Origin: Xanthomonas bonasiae
Lineage (GTDB): Bacteria; Pseudomonadota; Gammaproteobacteria; Xanthomonadales; Xanthomonadaceae
Direction: 5' to 3'
Assembly: GCF_017163705.1 (NCBI RefSeq)
Contig: NZ_JAFIWB010000002.1
Coordinates: forward strand, 62,001 to 126,000
DNA: 64,000 nt
Shown here: in pieces, positions 9,093-18,140 of the stretch
Numbering within the stretch: position 1 is the first letter of the stretch
How the letters are laid out: each line of letters begins with the position of its first letter
Program-made: the position numbers and the translations under genes
Notes under the pieces: generated by a model
What the model was told of the DNA's origin: nothing
What the model saw: the letters and a program-made list of their open reading frames with translations, nothing else
The model's database searches: none

Positions 9093-10379
9093 GTGCTGAA
9101 TACCGCCATCGATGCGCCGCCGATGACGCTGCGCGAGCAGCGCCACAATCTTCTGATCGAACTGGTGCTGCTGTTCGCCATCGGCTACAACTTCCTGCTC
9201 GCAGTGGTGAACGCCAAGGTGTTCCGGGTCAGCCCGGCGATGACCTATGTCGCGGAACTGGCGATCTACGGCGCCTGCTTCCTGATCGGCCTGTGGTCGC
9301 TGGACCGCAAGCGCACGGCGATGGTGTTCACCGGCATCGGCCTGCTGGCGCTGCTGATGCTGGTGCGGCTGTTCCTGGTCTGGTCGATCGATCCCAAGTT
9401 CTTCCGCGACGCGCTGATCCCGTTCGCGTTCCTGGTGCTGGGCGCGGCCTATACCGGTTCGTTGCCAAAACTTTTTCTGCGCATGGCGCTGATCGTGTCG
9501 CTGGTGGCGGCGTTCGAGCTGGCCCTGCCCAAGGTCTACGGCGACGTGGTCAACCCGAAGAGCTACTTCGTCAATGCGCGCGGCGCCAGCGCGTCGAGCT
9601 TCTGGAACCAGGACAGCAACCTGTTCGTCAGCGCGACCCGGCCGGGCGCGCGCAACTTCCTGCCGTCCTCCAACCTGCCGCGCGCCTCCTCGGTGTTCAT
9701 CGAGCCGGTGACGATGGGCAACTTCATCATCTTCTTCACCGCGATCCTGCTGACCTTCTGGCGCTGGATGCGGCCGGTGGGGATCGCCGCGTCGGTGGCG
9801 ATGATCGGCTTCCTGATCGTGGCCTCGGACGGACGCCTGGCCGCCGGCACCTGCGTGATGATGGTGGCGCTGACCCCGCTGCTGCTGCGCATGGACCAGC
9901 GCCTGGGCTTCCTGATCTTCTTCGGCGTGTTGCTGGGCGCGTGGCTGATGGTGTGGGCGTCCGGCATCCAGAGCTACGAGGACACCACCCTGGGGCGGGT
10001 GTTCTTCACCGTGTACTCGATCCGCAACATGACCGCCGAATCGTGGCTGGGCCTGGATTTCGACACGCCGTACAAGTATTTCGACAGCGGCATCGCCTAT
10101 TTCATCTCCTCGCAGTCGGTGGTGCTGGTGCTGGCGTTCCTGCTGGCCTATTCGTTCGCGATGCTGATGCGCACGATCGAGGGCCAGCTGTTCAAGAATT
10201 TGCTGATCTTTGCGTTCGCGTTGAGCCTGCTGGTCTCCAACGGCTACTTCTCGATCAAGACCGCGGCGCTGTGGTGGTTCGTCTGCGGCTGCCTGTGGCA
10301 GATGGTGCCGCGGCGCGCAGTGGCGGCGGCATTGCCGCCGGCAACCGACACCACGCCGCGTGCGGCGGTGGCGACATGA
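9093..10379 (+). CDS. gumE: Xanthan polymerase GumE (Wzy-like)
   Basis: GumE is the inner-membrane Wzy-type polymerase that joins lipid-linked repeat units in the periplasm. The product is a very hydrophobic protein of 428 residues with about ten to twelve predicted membrane helices and one large loop near the middle (about 155-215; a NPKSYFVNARGAS segment and SATRPGARNFLPSS). I chose the GTG start at 9093 because GCGAGG lies six bases upstream and the length then fits the 432 residues I recall for GumE of X. campestris; an internal ATG at 9123 is possible, whereas upstream extension would add an Arg-rich tail. Its stop overlaps the gumF start (ATGA). Confidence 0.92.
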   Translation: MLNTAIDAPPMTLREQRHNLLIELVLLFAIGYNFLLAVVNAKVFRVSPAMTYVAELAIYGACFLIGLWSLDRKRTAMVFTGIGLLALLMLVRLFLVWSIDPKFFRDALIPFAFLVLGAAYTGSLPKLFLRMALIVSLVAAFELALPKVYGDVVNPKSYFVNARGASASSFWNQDSNLFVSATRPGARNFLPSSNLPRASSVFIEPVTMGNFIIFFTAILLTFWRWMRPVGIAASVAMIGFLIVASDGRLAAGTCVMMVALTPLLLRMDQRLGFLIFFGVLLGAWLMVWASGIQSYEDTTLGRVFFTVYSIRNMTAESWLGLDFDTPYKYFDSGIAYFISSQSVVLVLAFLLAYSFAMLMRTIEGQLFKNLLIFAFALSLLVSNGYFSIKTAALWWFVCGCLWQMVPRRAVAAALPPATDTTPRAAVAT

Positions 10380-11473
10380 GCGCCTCCACGCAGGCACTGC
10401 AGACGGTGCTGGCCGAGCAGCCGGCCCGCAGCGGCGTGCGCGGCACGCGCGATGCGCGCATCGACGCGGCCAAGGCGCTGGCGATCCTGCTGGTGGTGTT
10501 CGGCCACGCCAAGGGCATCCCGCATGCCTATGTGATCCTGGCCTACAGCTTCCACGTGCCGATGTTCTTCGTGCTGTCCGGCTGGGTCGGCGAGGCGTTC
10601 GGCAAGCGGCCGCTGGGCATGGCGACCTGGACCAAGCTGGCGCGCAGCCTGTTGCTGCCGTATCTGGCGTTCTTCCTGGTCGCCTACGCGTACTGGATGC
10701 TGACCCGCAACATCGGTTCCAAGGCGCAGCTGTGGGGCGACCGGCCGTGGTGGGAACCGTTGCTGGGCCTGGTCAGCGGCATCGGCCCCAAGCTCTACGT
10801 GATGCCGGCGTTGTGGTTCCTGCCGGCGCTGTTCGTGACCACGCTGAGCTATCTGTACCTGCGCCGGCGCCTGTCGCTGGAGATGCTGGCGGTGTTGTCG
10901 CTGCTGCTGGCCTGGGGCTGGGCGATCTGGTTCCCGACCCAGGATTACCGGCTTCCGTTTGCGCTGGATGTACTACCGGTGTCGCTGTGTTTCTTCGCGG
11001 TCGGCGCGGCCGCAGCCAAGCGCAGCGGCCTGCTTCCGACCAGCCGCACGGGCAACGCGCTGGCGGCATTGCTGCTCGGCGCAGTGTGGTTCGCGATCGC
11101 CTGGAACAACGGCCGGGTGGACGTGAACATGATGAAGTTCGGGCATTCGCCGCTCGGTTTCCTCGCCGCCAGCCTGCTCGGCAGCGCGATGGCGCTGTGC
11201 GTGGCGCGGCTGGTGCAGGAGTGGGCGTGGCTGCAGTGGATCGGACGCAACACCTTGCTGATCCTGTGCACGCATACGTTGCTGTTCTCGGTCATGGCCG
11301 GCGTGGCCAGCCGTACCGGCCTGGTCCGCGGCGATGCCTGGGGGCCGGCCTGGGCGGTGTCGGTGAGCGTGCTGGCGGTGCTCGCCAGCGTGCCGATGCG
11401 CGCGGTGATCGTGCGCGTGGCGCCGTGGATGATCGGGCTGCGGCGCGAGCCGGCACGGCAGGAGGCGTCCTGA
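10376..11473 (+). CDS. gumF: Xanthan acetyltransferase GumF
   Basis: GumF (365 residues) is an acyltransferase-3 family membrane protein that acetylates the inner mannose of the xanthan side chain, using acetyl-CoA. The family opening is clear at about residues 22-50 (RDARIDAAKALAILLVVFGH, with the conserved His), followed by about ten membrane helices (for example FHVPMFFVLSGWVGEAFG at about 58-75). Length equals GumF of X. campestris (364). In that species a paralogue, gumG, follows and acetylates the outer mannose. Here gumH comes directly after a 43-base gap and no gumG or remnant is present, so acetylation may be limited or GumF may have a broader role. Confidence 0.94.
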   Translation: MSASTQALQTVLAEQPARSGVRGTRDARIDAAKALAILLVVFGHAKGIPHAYVILAYSFHVPMFFVLSGWVGEAFGKRPLGMATWTKLARSLLLPYLAFFLVAYAYWMLTRNIGSKAQLWGDRPWWEPLLGLVSGIGPKLYVMPALWFLPALFVTTLSYLYLRRRLSLEMLAVLSLLLAWGWAIWFPTQDYRLPFALDVLPVSLCFFAVGAAAAKRSGLLPTSRTGNALAALLLGAVWFAIAWNNGRVDVNMMKFGHSPLGFLAASLLGSAMALCVARLVQEWAWLQWIGRNTLLILCTHTLLFSVMAGVASRTGLVRGDAWGPAWAVSVSVLAVLASVPMRAVIVRVAPWMIGLRREPARQEAS

Positions 11474-11516
11474 TGGCGCTGTCGCAATGCGGTGCGCTGG
11501 CGCAAGGGAGCGTTCA

Positions 11517-12650
11517 ATGAAGGTGGTTCACGTCGTGCGCCAGTTCCATCCGTCGGTGGGCGGCATGGAGGAGGTCGTGCTGAACATCGCGCGGCGGCAC
11601 CTGCAGCAGGGCCGCGATCAGGTCGAGGTGGTCACCCTGGACCGGGTCTTCACCCGGCGGCAGGAGCGGCTCGCGCAGCGCGATGCGTATCAGGGCGTGC
11701 CGATCGTGCGGCTGCCGTACCGCGGGTCCTCGCGTTATCCGCTGGCGCCGAAGGTCCTGGCCGCGCTGCGCGGCGCCGATCTGGTGCACGTGCACGGCAT
11801 CGATTTCTTCTACGACTTCCTGGCCTTGACCCGGGTGCTGCACGGCACGCCGATGATCGTCTCCACCCATGGCGGCTTCTTCCACACCACCTATGCCTCG
11901 CGGCTGAAGATGCTGTGGTTCAAGACGCTGACCCGGGCCTCGGCCCGGGCCTACGCGCGGGTCGTGGCGACCAGCGAGAACGATGGCCAGGTGTTCTCGG
12001 CGGTGGTCGCGCCGCAGCGCCTGCGGGTGATCGAGAACGGCGTGGATGTGAGCAAGTTCGCCGGGCAGGGCAGCGCCACGCCGGGCCGCACGCTGATCTA
12101 TTTCGGGCGCTGGTCGGTCAACAAGGGCTTGCTGGAAACGCTGGACCTGCTGCGCGCGCTGGCGGCGCAGGATCCGGCCTGGCAGCTGATCGTGGCCGGG
12201 CGCGAATACGATTTCACCCAGGCCGACCTGTTGCAGGCGATCGCCGAACGCGGCCTGCAGGACCGCGTGCAGCTGCGCGTGGCGCCGTCGCAGGAGGAAC
12301 TGGCGCAGCTGCTCGGCAGCGCGCAGTACTTCGTGTGCCTGTCGCGTCACGAAGGCTTCGGCCTGGCCGCGGTCGAAGCGATGAGCGCCGGTCTGTTGCC
12401 GGTGCTGAGCGACATTCCGCCGTTCGCGCGCCTGGTGCGCGAATCGGCGCAAGGCGTGCTGCTGGATCCGGCCGATCCGCAGCGCGCCGCCACTGCGGTA
12501 CAAGCCTATGCCGCCGCCACCGACGCGACGTTCCCCGCGCAGCGGCAGGCGGCCATGGCCTACGCGCAGCGCTACGACTGGGAGCATGTGGTCGGCGCCT
12601 ATCTGGACGAATACCGCGCGGTACTGGGCAAGACGGAGGCGGGGCGATGA
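11517..12650 (+). CDS. gumH: GDP-mannose:cellobiosyl-lipid alpha-mannosyltransferase GumH
   Basis: GumH (377 residues) is a GT4 retaining glycosyltransferase with a GT-B fold. It adds the first, alpha-1,3-linked mannose from GDP-mannose to the cellobiose lipid on the cytoplasmic face of the inner membrane. The N-terminal opening (VRQFHPSVGGMEEVVLNIAR) is the typical GT4 acceptor domain, and the EX7E catalytic motif EGFGLAAVE lies at about 279-287. I chose the ATG at 11517, which gives MKVVHVVRQFHPS as in X. campestris GumH, instead of an upstream in-frame start that adds ten residues. Its stop overlaps gumI by ATGA. Confidence 0.96.
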   Translation: MKVVHVVRQFHPSVGGMEEVVLNIARRHLQQGRDQVEVVTLDRVFTRRQERLAQRDAYQGVPIVRLPYRGSSRYPLAPKVLAALRGADLVHVHGIDFFYDFLALTRVLHGTPMIVSTHGGFFHTTYASRLKMLWFKTLTRASARAYARVVATSENDGQVFSAVVAPQRLRVIENGVDVSKFAGQGSATPGRTLIYFGRWSVNKGLLETLDLLRALAAQDPAWQLIVAGREYDFTQADLLQAIAERGLQDRVQLRVAPSQEELAQLLGSAQYFVCLSRHEGFGLAAVEAMSAGLLPVLSDIPPFARLVRESAQGVLLDPADPQRAATAVQAYAAATDATFPAQRQAAMAYAQRYDWEHVVGAYLDEYRAVLGKTEAGR

Positions 12651-13696
12651 GCGACGAACCGCGTTGCAGCGGCGATGCGCGCGTGCCGGGACCGCCGATC
12701 ACCGTGCTGCTGTCGACCGAGCGGCCGGGCGCGACCACCAATCCGTACCTGACCCAGTTGTACGCGGCATTGCCGCAGCAGGTGCAGTTGCGTTTCTTCT
12801 CGATGCGCGCGGCGCTGCTGTCGCGCTACGACGTGCTGCACGTGCACTGGCCGGAATACATGATGCGGCACCCGACGGCGGTGGGCACGCTGGCCAAGCA
12901 GGCGTGCATGGCGCTGCTGCTGCTGCGGCTCAAGCTCGGCGGCGTGCCGCTGGTGCGCACCTTGCACAACGTGGCCCCGCACGAGGACAAGGGCTGGCGC
13001 GAGCGCCTGCTGCTGCGCTGGACCGATCGCCTGACCGCGCGCTGGATCCGCATCAACGCGACCACGCCGGAGCGTGCGCCGGCCACCGACACCATCCTGC
13101 ACGGCCACTACCGCGACTGGTACGCGGCGATGCCGCAGCCGCCGCGGGTGCCGGGACGCCTGCTGCATTTCGGCCTGCTGCGCCCGTACAAGGGCGTGGA
13201 AACCCTGGTCGCGACGCTGCAGGCCTTGCCCGACCCGGCGCTGAGCCTGCGCATCGCCGGCAATCCGATCGATGCGCAGATCCGCGCCGTGGTCGAACAG
13301 GCCTGCGCCGCCGATCCGCGGATCAGCGCGCGGCTGCAGTACGTGGAAGACGAGGTGCTGGCGCGCGAAGTCGGCGAGGCCGAACTGGTGGTGCTGCCGT
13401 ACCGGCAGATGCACAACTCCGGCACGCTGCTGCTGGCGCTGTCGCTGGCGCGGCCGGTGCTGGCGCCGTGGAACGAGGCCAATGCGGCGATCGCCGAAGA
13501 GGTCGGGCCGCAGTGGGTGCTGCTGTATCGGGGCGAACTGGATGCGGCGCAGCTGGCCGACGCGCTGGCGCAGGCGCAGCGCCTGCCCGCCGACGCGGTG
13601 CCCGACCTGTCGCGGCGCGACTGGAGCGCGATCGGCGTGCAGCACTACCGCAGCTATCTGGATGCGCGCGGCGTGCGCAGCGAGGCACGGGCATGA
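12647..13696 (+). CDS. gumI: Beta-mannosyltransferase GumI
   Basis: GumI (349 residues) is the GT94-family enzyme that adds the terminal beta-1,4-mannose to the glucuronic acid of the lipid-linked xanthan tetrasaccharide. It has no signal or membrane helix, consistent with peripheral attachment to the cytoplasmic membrane. Recognisable segments are TNPYLTQLYAALP near the N-terminus, LLSRYDVLHVHWPEY at about 55-70, TLHNVAPHEDKGW at about 104-117 and LLHFGLLRPYKGVETL in the C-terminal nucleotide-sugar domain, followed by MHNSGTLLLALSLARPV. The start overlaps gumH (ATGA) and the stop overlaps gumJ (ATGA). Its presence means a full pentasaccharide can be made, unlike in Xylella, which lacks gumI. 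Confidence 0.95.
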   Translation: MSDEPRCSGDARVPGPPITVLLSTERPGATTNPYLTQLYAALPQQVQLRFFSMRAALLSRYDVLHVHWPEYMMRHPTAVGTLAKQACMALLLLRLKLGGVPLVRTLHNVAPHEDKGWRERLLLRWTDRLTARWIRINATTPERAPATDTILHGHYRDWYAAMPQPPRVPGRLLHFGLLRPYKGVETLVATLQALPDPALSLRIAGNPIDAQIRAVVEQACAADPRISARLQYVEDEVLAREVGEAELVVLPYRQMHNSGTLLLALSLARPVLAPWNEANAAIAEEVGPQWVLLYRGELDAAQLADALAQAQRLPADAVPDLSRRDWSAIGVQHYRSYLDARGVRSEARA

Positions 13697-15198
13697 GCAC
13701 GACCGAAACCCCCGGTCCCGCAGCGCCGCCGGAACGCAGCCTCGGCTCGCGCGCGGCCGGTGGCGCCGCCGTCACCATGGCCGGGCAGTTGGCGAAGATG
13801 GTGGTGCAGTTCGGCGGCATCGTGCTGCTGGCGCGCTTGCTGACGCCCTACGACTACGGGCTGATGGCGATGGTCACCGCGATCGTCGGCATGGCCGAGA
13901 TCCTGCGCGACTTCGGCCTGTCCTCGGCTGCGATCCAGGCCAAGCACGTCAGCCGCGAGCAGCGCGACAACCTGTTCTGGATCAACAGCGGCATCGGCCT
14001 GGTGCTGGCGATCGTGGTGTTCCTGTCCTCGTCGTGGATCGCGCACTTCTATCGCGAGCCGGCGCTGCTGGGTATCTCGCAGGCGCTGGCGGTGACCTTC
14101 CTGCTCAACGGCATGACCACCCAGTACCGCGCGCATCTCAGCCGTGGGCTGCGCTTCGGCCAGGTGTCGCTGAGCGATGTCGGCGCGCAGGTGATGGGCC
14201 TGGTCGCCGGCGTCGGCGTGGCCCTGGCCGGCTACGGCTACTGGGCGCTGGTGTGGCAGCAGGTGGTGCAGGCGCTGGTCAACCTGGCGATCGCCGGCGC
14301 CTGCGCGCGCTGGCTGCCGCGCGGCTATCGCCGCGACGCGCCGATGCGCGCGTTCCTGAGCTTCGGCTGGAACCTGATGGCCGCGCAGTTGCTCGGCTAC
14401 GCCAGCCGCAACGTCGGCCAGGTGATCATCGGCCACCGCATCGGCGCCGAGGCGCTGGGCCTGTACAACCGCGCGTTCCAGCTGCTGATGATGCCGCTGA
14501 ACCAGATCAATGCGCCGGCCACCTCGGTGGCGTTGCCGGTGCTGTCGCAGCTGCAGGACGATCCGCCGCGCTTCGGCAGCTTCCTGCTGCGCGGGCAGAC
14601 GGTGATGGTGCACCTGATCGTGGCGCTGTTCTCCTGCGCCTGCGCGCTGGCGCTGCCGCTGATCGTGCTGGTGCTCGGTGAACAATGGCGGCCGGCGGTG
14701 CCGCTGTTCCAGGTGCTGACCCTCGGCGGCATCTTCCAGACCGCGTCCTACGCCACCTACTGGGTGTTCCTGGCGCATGGCCTGATGCGCGAGCAGTTGG
14801 TGTATTCGGTGGTCGGGCGGGTGACGCTGATCGCCTGCATCTTCGCCGGCTCGGCCTGGGGCGTGATGGGCGTGACCATCGGCTACACCCTGGGCCTGCT
14901 GGTGATGTGGCCGCTGTCGGTGATCTGGATCGCCAAGGTGGCGCCGCAGGTGCCGGCGCTGGAATTGTTCAACAACGGCCTGCGCGCGATCCTCGGCTAC
15001 GGCGCGGCCGGCGTGGCGGCGTACTTCGCCGCGCAGCAGTGGGGCGGCAGTTCGCTGTGGCAGCAGCTGGCGGTGGGCGGCGCGGCGATGGCGCTGGGCT
15101 GCGTGCTGGTGTTCGCGCTGTGGCCGGCGTTCCGCCGCGACGTGATGGCGATCCTCAACATGCGCACGTTGCTGCGCGATGCCAGGGCCAAACGATGA
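13693..15198 (+). CDS. gumJ: Xanthan repeat-unit flippase GumJ (Wzx-like)
   Basis: GumJ (501 residues) belongs to the MOP/polysaccharide_synt family and moves the undecaprenyl-linked pentasaccharide across the inner membrane. Twelve to fourteen hydrophobic segments span the protein; the N-terminal family region [20 protein letters not shown] at about 18-37 and the loop [11 protein letters not shown] are visible. Length is close to the X. campestris protein (498). The start overlaps the gumI stop by four bases; a 52-base gap then leads to gumK. Confidence 0.95.
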   Translation: MSTTETPGPAAPPERSLGSRAAGGAAVTMAGQLAKMVVQFGGIVLLARLLTPYDYGLMAMVTAIVGMAEILRDFGLSSAAIQAKHVSREQRDNLFWINSGIGLVLAIVVFLSSSWIAHFYREPALLGISQALAVTFLLNGMTTQYRAHLSRGLRFGQVSLSDVGAQVMGLVAGVGVALAGYGYWALVWQQVVQALVNLAIAGACARWLPRGYRRDAPMRAFLSFGWNLMAAQLLGYASRNVGQVIIGHRIGAEALGLYNRAFQLLMMPLNQINAPATSVALPVLSQLQDDPPRFGSFLLRGQTVMVHLIVALFSCACALALPLIVLVLGEQWRPAVPLFQVLTLGGIFQTASYATYWVFLAHGLMREQLVYSVVGRVTLIACIFAGSAWGVMGVTIGYTLGLLVMWPLSVIWIAKVAPQVPALELFNNGLRAILGYGAAGVAAYFAAQQWGGSSLWQQLAVGGAAMALGCVLVFALWPAFRRDVMAILNMRTLLRDARAKR

Positions 15199-15236
15199 CC
15201 CGCGATCCGGCGATCTTCCCGACACCCCTCTACCGC

Positions 15237-15243
15237 AAAGGAG
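15237..15243 (+). promoter_or_regulatory. Ribosome-binding site that fixes the gumK start
   Basis: AAAGGAG lies seven bases before the ATG at 15251. An in-frame start 72 bases further upstream would add 24 residues not seen in known GumK and would overlap gumJ, so this site favours 15251. A three-codon out-of-frame ATG GCA TGA at 15246 sits between the two and its TGA overlaps the chosen ATG. Confidence 0.7.
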
Positions 15244-15250
15244 CGATGGC

Positions 15251-16438
15251 ATGAGCGATTCTTCCGCAGCGGCGACGCTCGCCGCGGCACCGGCCGCGGC
15301 CCTTGCCGGACGCCCGCCGTGCTATCTGGTGCTGTCGGCGCACGACTACCGCACGCCGCGCCGCGCCAACATCCACTTCATCGCCGACGAGCTGGCCAAG
15401 CGCGGTACCACGCGCTTCTTCTCGCTGCGTTACAGCCTGCTGTCGCGGATGAAGGGCGACCTGCGGTTGCCGCTGGACGCCACCGCCAACACCGTGGTCA
15501 AGCACAACGGCGTGGACTGCTATCTGTGGCGCGCGCCGCTGCATCCGTTCAACACGCGGCGGCGCTGGCTGCGGCCGCTGGAAGACCTGATGTTCAAGCT
15601 GTACGCGGCCAAGCCGCCGGCCACGTTGCTGCGCTGGATGCAGGAAGCGGATGTGATCGTGTTCGAAAGCGGCATCGCGGTGGCCTTCATCGAGCTGGCG
15701 GCACGCATCAACCCGACCGCGCGCAAGGTCTACCGTGCCTCCGATGGCCTGAGCACGATCAACGTCGCCGACTACATCGAGCGCGAGTTCGACCGCGTGG
15801 CGCCGAGCCTGGACGTGATCGCGCTGGTGTCGCCGGCGATGGCCGAGGAGATTTCCAGCCGCCACAACGTGTTCCATGTGGGCCATGGCGTGGACCACAA
15901 CCTGGACACGCTCGGCGATCCGTCGCCGTACGGCGAGGGCATCCATGCGGTGGCGGTCGGCTCGATGCTGTTCGATCCGGAATTCTTCGTCGCCGCCAGC
16001 CGCGCCTTCCCGCAGGTCACCTTCCACGTGATCGGCTCGGGCATGGGCCGCGCGCCGGGCTACGGCGACAACGTGGTGGTGTACGGCGAGATGAAGCACG
16101 CCGAGACCATCGGCTACATCAAGCACGCGCGCTTCGGCATCGCGCCGTACGCGTCGGAACAGGTGCCGGTGTATCTGGCCGACAGCTCGATGAAGCTGCT
16201 GCAATACGATTTCTTCGGCCTGCCGGCGGTGTGTCCGAACGCGGTGGTCGGCAGCTACCAGTCGCGCTTCGGCTATACCCCGGGCGACGAGGCCTCGATC
16301 GTCGCGGCGATCGAAAAGGCGCTGCACGCCCCGCACGTGCGCCATCGCCAATGCCTGAGCTGGTCCGAGACCACCGACCGTGTCCTGGATCCGTCGGCCT
16401 ATCCGGAAACCCGGCTTTTCGCAGGCGATACCGCCTGA
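15251..16438 (+). CDS. gumK: UDP-glucuronate glucuronosyltransferase GumK
   Basis: GumK (395 residues) is the GT70 inverting glycosyltransferase that adds beta-1,2-glucuronic acid to the lipid-linked trisaccharide. It is a membrane-associated GT-B enzyme. The start of the conserved part ([20 protein letters not shown], about residues 24-43) includes the short loop before the Asp that is proposed as the catalytic base in X. campestris GumK (Asp157 there; here the segment [15 protein letters not shown] and [16 protein letters not shown] surrounds it). The C-terminal UDP-glucuronate site includes [20 protein letters not shown]. Start choice rests on a good Shine-Dalgarno sequence and on agreement with the known protein length of 400. 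Confidence 0.96.
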   Translation: MSDSSAAATLAAAPAAALAGRPPCYLVLSAHDYRTPRRANIHFIADELAKRGTTRFFSLRYSLLSRMKGDLRLPLDATANTVVKHNGVDCYLWRAPLHPFNTRRRWLRPLEDLMFKLYAAKPPATLLRWMQEADVIVFESGIAVAFIELAARINPTARKVYRASDGLSTINVADYIEREFDRVAPSLDVIALVSPAMAEEISSRHNVFHVGHGVDHNLDTLGDPSPYGEGIHAVAVGSMLFDPEFFVAASRAFPQVTFHVIGSGMGRAPGYGDNVVVYGEMKHAETIGYIKHARFGIAPYASEQVPVYLADSSMKLLQYDFFGLPAVCPNAVVGSYQSRFGYTPGDEASIVAAIEKALHAPHVRHRQCLSWSETTDRVLDPSAYPETRLFAGDTA

Positions 16439-16476
16439 CACGGAGCCGCTCGCCCGCGAACGGCGTTCGCGTACAC

Positions 16477-16484
16477 AAGGGAGG
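16477..16484 (+). promoter_or_regulatory. Ribosome-binding site that fixes the TTG start of gumL
   Basis: AAGGGAGG ends eight bases before the TTG at 16493. The nearer ATG at 16485 is in a different reading frame and leads to an unrelated reading, so the strong site supports the rare TTG initiation codon for gumL. Confidence 0.7.
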
Positions 16485-16492
16485 ATGTCGCA

Positions 16493-17284
16493 TTGTCCGC
16501 ACTGCAAAAATGGATCGACTACGAAGAACGCCGCGCGCTGTTCTGGTGGAAGCCGAAGAACGGCGAGATCAACGTCGGCGATCACCTGTCCAAGATCATC
16601 GTGTCCAACGTGCTGGCGCAGCGCGACCGGACCCTGCTGGACAAGCGCGACAAGCGCAAGCGCCTGATCGCGATCGGTTCGGTGCTGCATTTCGCCAGCG
16701 ACGGCGACACGGTGTGGGGCAGCGGCATCAACGGCAAGATCCCGGCCGAGCGGCATCGCTTCCGCGCGCTCGACGTGCGTGCGGTGCGCGGACCCAAGAC
16801 CCGCGCGTTCCTGCAGGAACGCGGGCTGCAGGTGCCGGAGATCTACGGCGATCCGGGACTGCTGATGCCGCTGTTCTTTCCGCTCGACGCGCTGGCGCCG
16901 CCGGCCGTGCGGCAGCCGTTCCTGATCGTGCCGCACTTCAACGAGCCATCGGACAAATACGCACGCTACAAGGACCAGCTGGTGCTGCCGAACCGGCAGC
17001 CGGCCGGGTTCGTGCGGCAATTGCTGGCCGCGGAACTGGTGGTTTCCAGTTCCCTGCACGGCCTGATCCTGGCCGAAGCCTACGGCGTGCCGTCGGTGTA
17101 CCTGGACTGGGGCAACGGCGAGGACCGCTTCAAGTACGACGATTACTACTACGGCACCGGGCGCACGCAGTGGCATGCCGGCCACAGCGTCGAGGAGTGC
17201 CTGGCCCTGGGCGGCAACGCCCCGTTCGAGCTGAATGCCCTGCAGCGCGGTCTATTGGACAGTTTTCCCCATGACCTCTGGTGA
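16493..17284 (+). CDS. gumL: Xanthan ketal pyruvate transferase GumL
   Basis: GumL (263 residues) is a polysaccharide pyruvyl transferase that uses phosphoenolpyruvate to place a 4,6-ketal pyruvate on the terminal mannose. Conserved blocks are FWWKPKNGEINVGDHLSKII (about 16-35), GSVLHFASDGDTVWGSGING (about 62-81) and the C-terminal SSSLHGLILAEAYGVPSVYL (about 184-203), with the His and Glu typical of the family. The start is TTG, supported by an AAGGGAGG eight bases upstream and by alignment with the remembered X. campestris N-terminus. The stop overlaps gumM by 14 bases. Pyruvylation affects polymer viscosity and charge. Confidence 0.95.
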   Translation: MSALQKWIDYEERRALFWWKPKNGEINVGDHLSKIIVSNVLAQRDRTLLDKRDKRKRLIAIGSVLHFASDGDTVWGSGINGKIPAERHRFRALDVRAVRGPKTRAFLQERGLQVPEIYGDPGLLMPLFFPLDALAPPAVRQPFLIVPHFNEPSDKYARYKDQLVLPNRQPAGFVRQLLAAELVVSSSLHGLILAEAYGVPSVYLDWGNGEDRFKYDDYYYGTGRTQWHAGHSVEECLALGGNAPFELNALQRGLLDSFPHDLW

Positions 17285-18035
17285 TGCGCACTCCGAGCGG
17301 CAGGAGGTGATGGCGCTGGGCGGCTATCCGATCCTGCGCACCACCGAAGCGGCGTTCGCGCACGCGCTGTTCCAGGCGCAGGCGCGCGGCGAGCAGCGCC
17401 AGGTGTTCTTCGCCAACACCAACTTCGTGGTGCAGTGCCAGGCGCTGCGCACGCGCCTGCGCGCGCCGGGCGTGCGCATCGTCAACGACGGCATCGGCAT
17501 GGACCTGGGCGCGCTGCTGGTGCATCGCCGCCGCTTCGCCGGCAACCTCAACGGCACCGACCTGATTCCGTACCTGTGCCGGCACAGCCGGCGGCCGCTG
17601 CGCTTCTTCCTGCTCGGCGGGCGGCCCGGCGTGGCCCAGGCCGCCGCGCAGACACTGCGGCAGACACTGGGCCAGAACGTGGTCGGCACCTGCGACGGCT
17701 ACGCCGAGTTCGCCGCCGCGGGCACGGCGCTGACCGAGCGCATCAACGCCAGCGATGCCGACGTGGTGCTGGTGGCGTTCGGCAATCCGCTGCAGGAAAC
17801 CTGGATCCTCGACCATGCCGCGCAGCTGGACGCGCGCTTGCTGTTCGGGGTCGGCGCGCTGCTGGATTTCCTGTCCGGCAACGCCCAGCGTGCGCCGGCC
17901 TGGGTGCGCCGCCTGCACATGGAGTGGATGTACCGCCTGCTGCGCGAGCCGCGGCGCCTGCTCAAGCGCTACAGCTGGGACCTGCTGGTGTTCTTCGGCG
18001 TCTGCCTGCGCAACGGCCGGCGCCTGGTGGGCTAG
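17271..18035 (+). CDS. gumM: UDP-glucose:Glc-P-P-lipid beta-1,4-glucosyltransferase GumM
   Basis: GumM (254 residues) is a GT26 (WecG/TagA/CpsF) enzyme that adds the second glucose to undecaprenyl-diphospho-glucose, making the cellobiose backbone unit. Visible family blocks are FFANTNFVVQCQALR (about 44-58), VRIVNDGIGMDLGALL with the likely catalytic Asp (about 65-82), NLNGTDLIPYLC and VLVAFGNPLQETWI. The C-terminal Arg-rich helices (MEWMYRLLREPRRLLKRYSW) form the membrane-binding appendage of the family. I chose the ATG at 17271, inside the gumL end, over an upstream in-frame start. A small hairpin (18030-18042) spans the stop codon, but no terminator with a T-run follows. Confidence 0.96.
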   Translation: MTSGDAHSERQEVMALGGYPILRTTEAAFAHALFQAQARGEQRQVFFANTNFVVQCQALRTRLRAPGVRIVNDGIGMDLGALLVHRRRFAGNLNGTDLIPYLCRHSRRPLRFFLLGGRPGVAQAAAQTLRQTLGQNVVGTCDGYAEFAAAGTALTERINASDADVVLVAFGNPLQETWILDHAAQLDARLLFGVGALLDFLSGNAQRAPAWVRRLHMEWMYRLLREPRRLLKRYSWDLLVFFGVCLRNGRRLVG

Positions 18036-18140
18036 CCTAGCCAGGCAAGGCGGGCCGGCACTCGCCGGCGCCCATCAACCGCCAGGGCGGCCCCCGTCGG
18101 TGGTCTAGCCCAAGCCGGCCGACAGGCCCTAAACTGGGCC

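Noticed and set aside
11474..11516. Possible gumG or gumG remnant between gumF and gumH
   Set aside because: Only 43 bases separate the two genes, too short for any acyltransferase remnant.
18030..18060. Hairpins after gumM as a rho-independent terminator
   Set aside because: Short GC-rich stems are present but there is no T-run, so termination is not supported.
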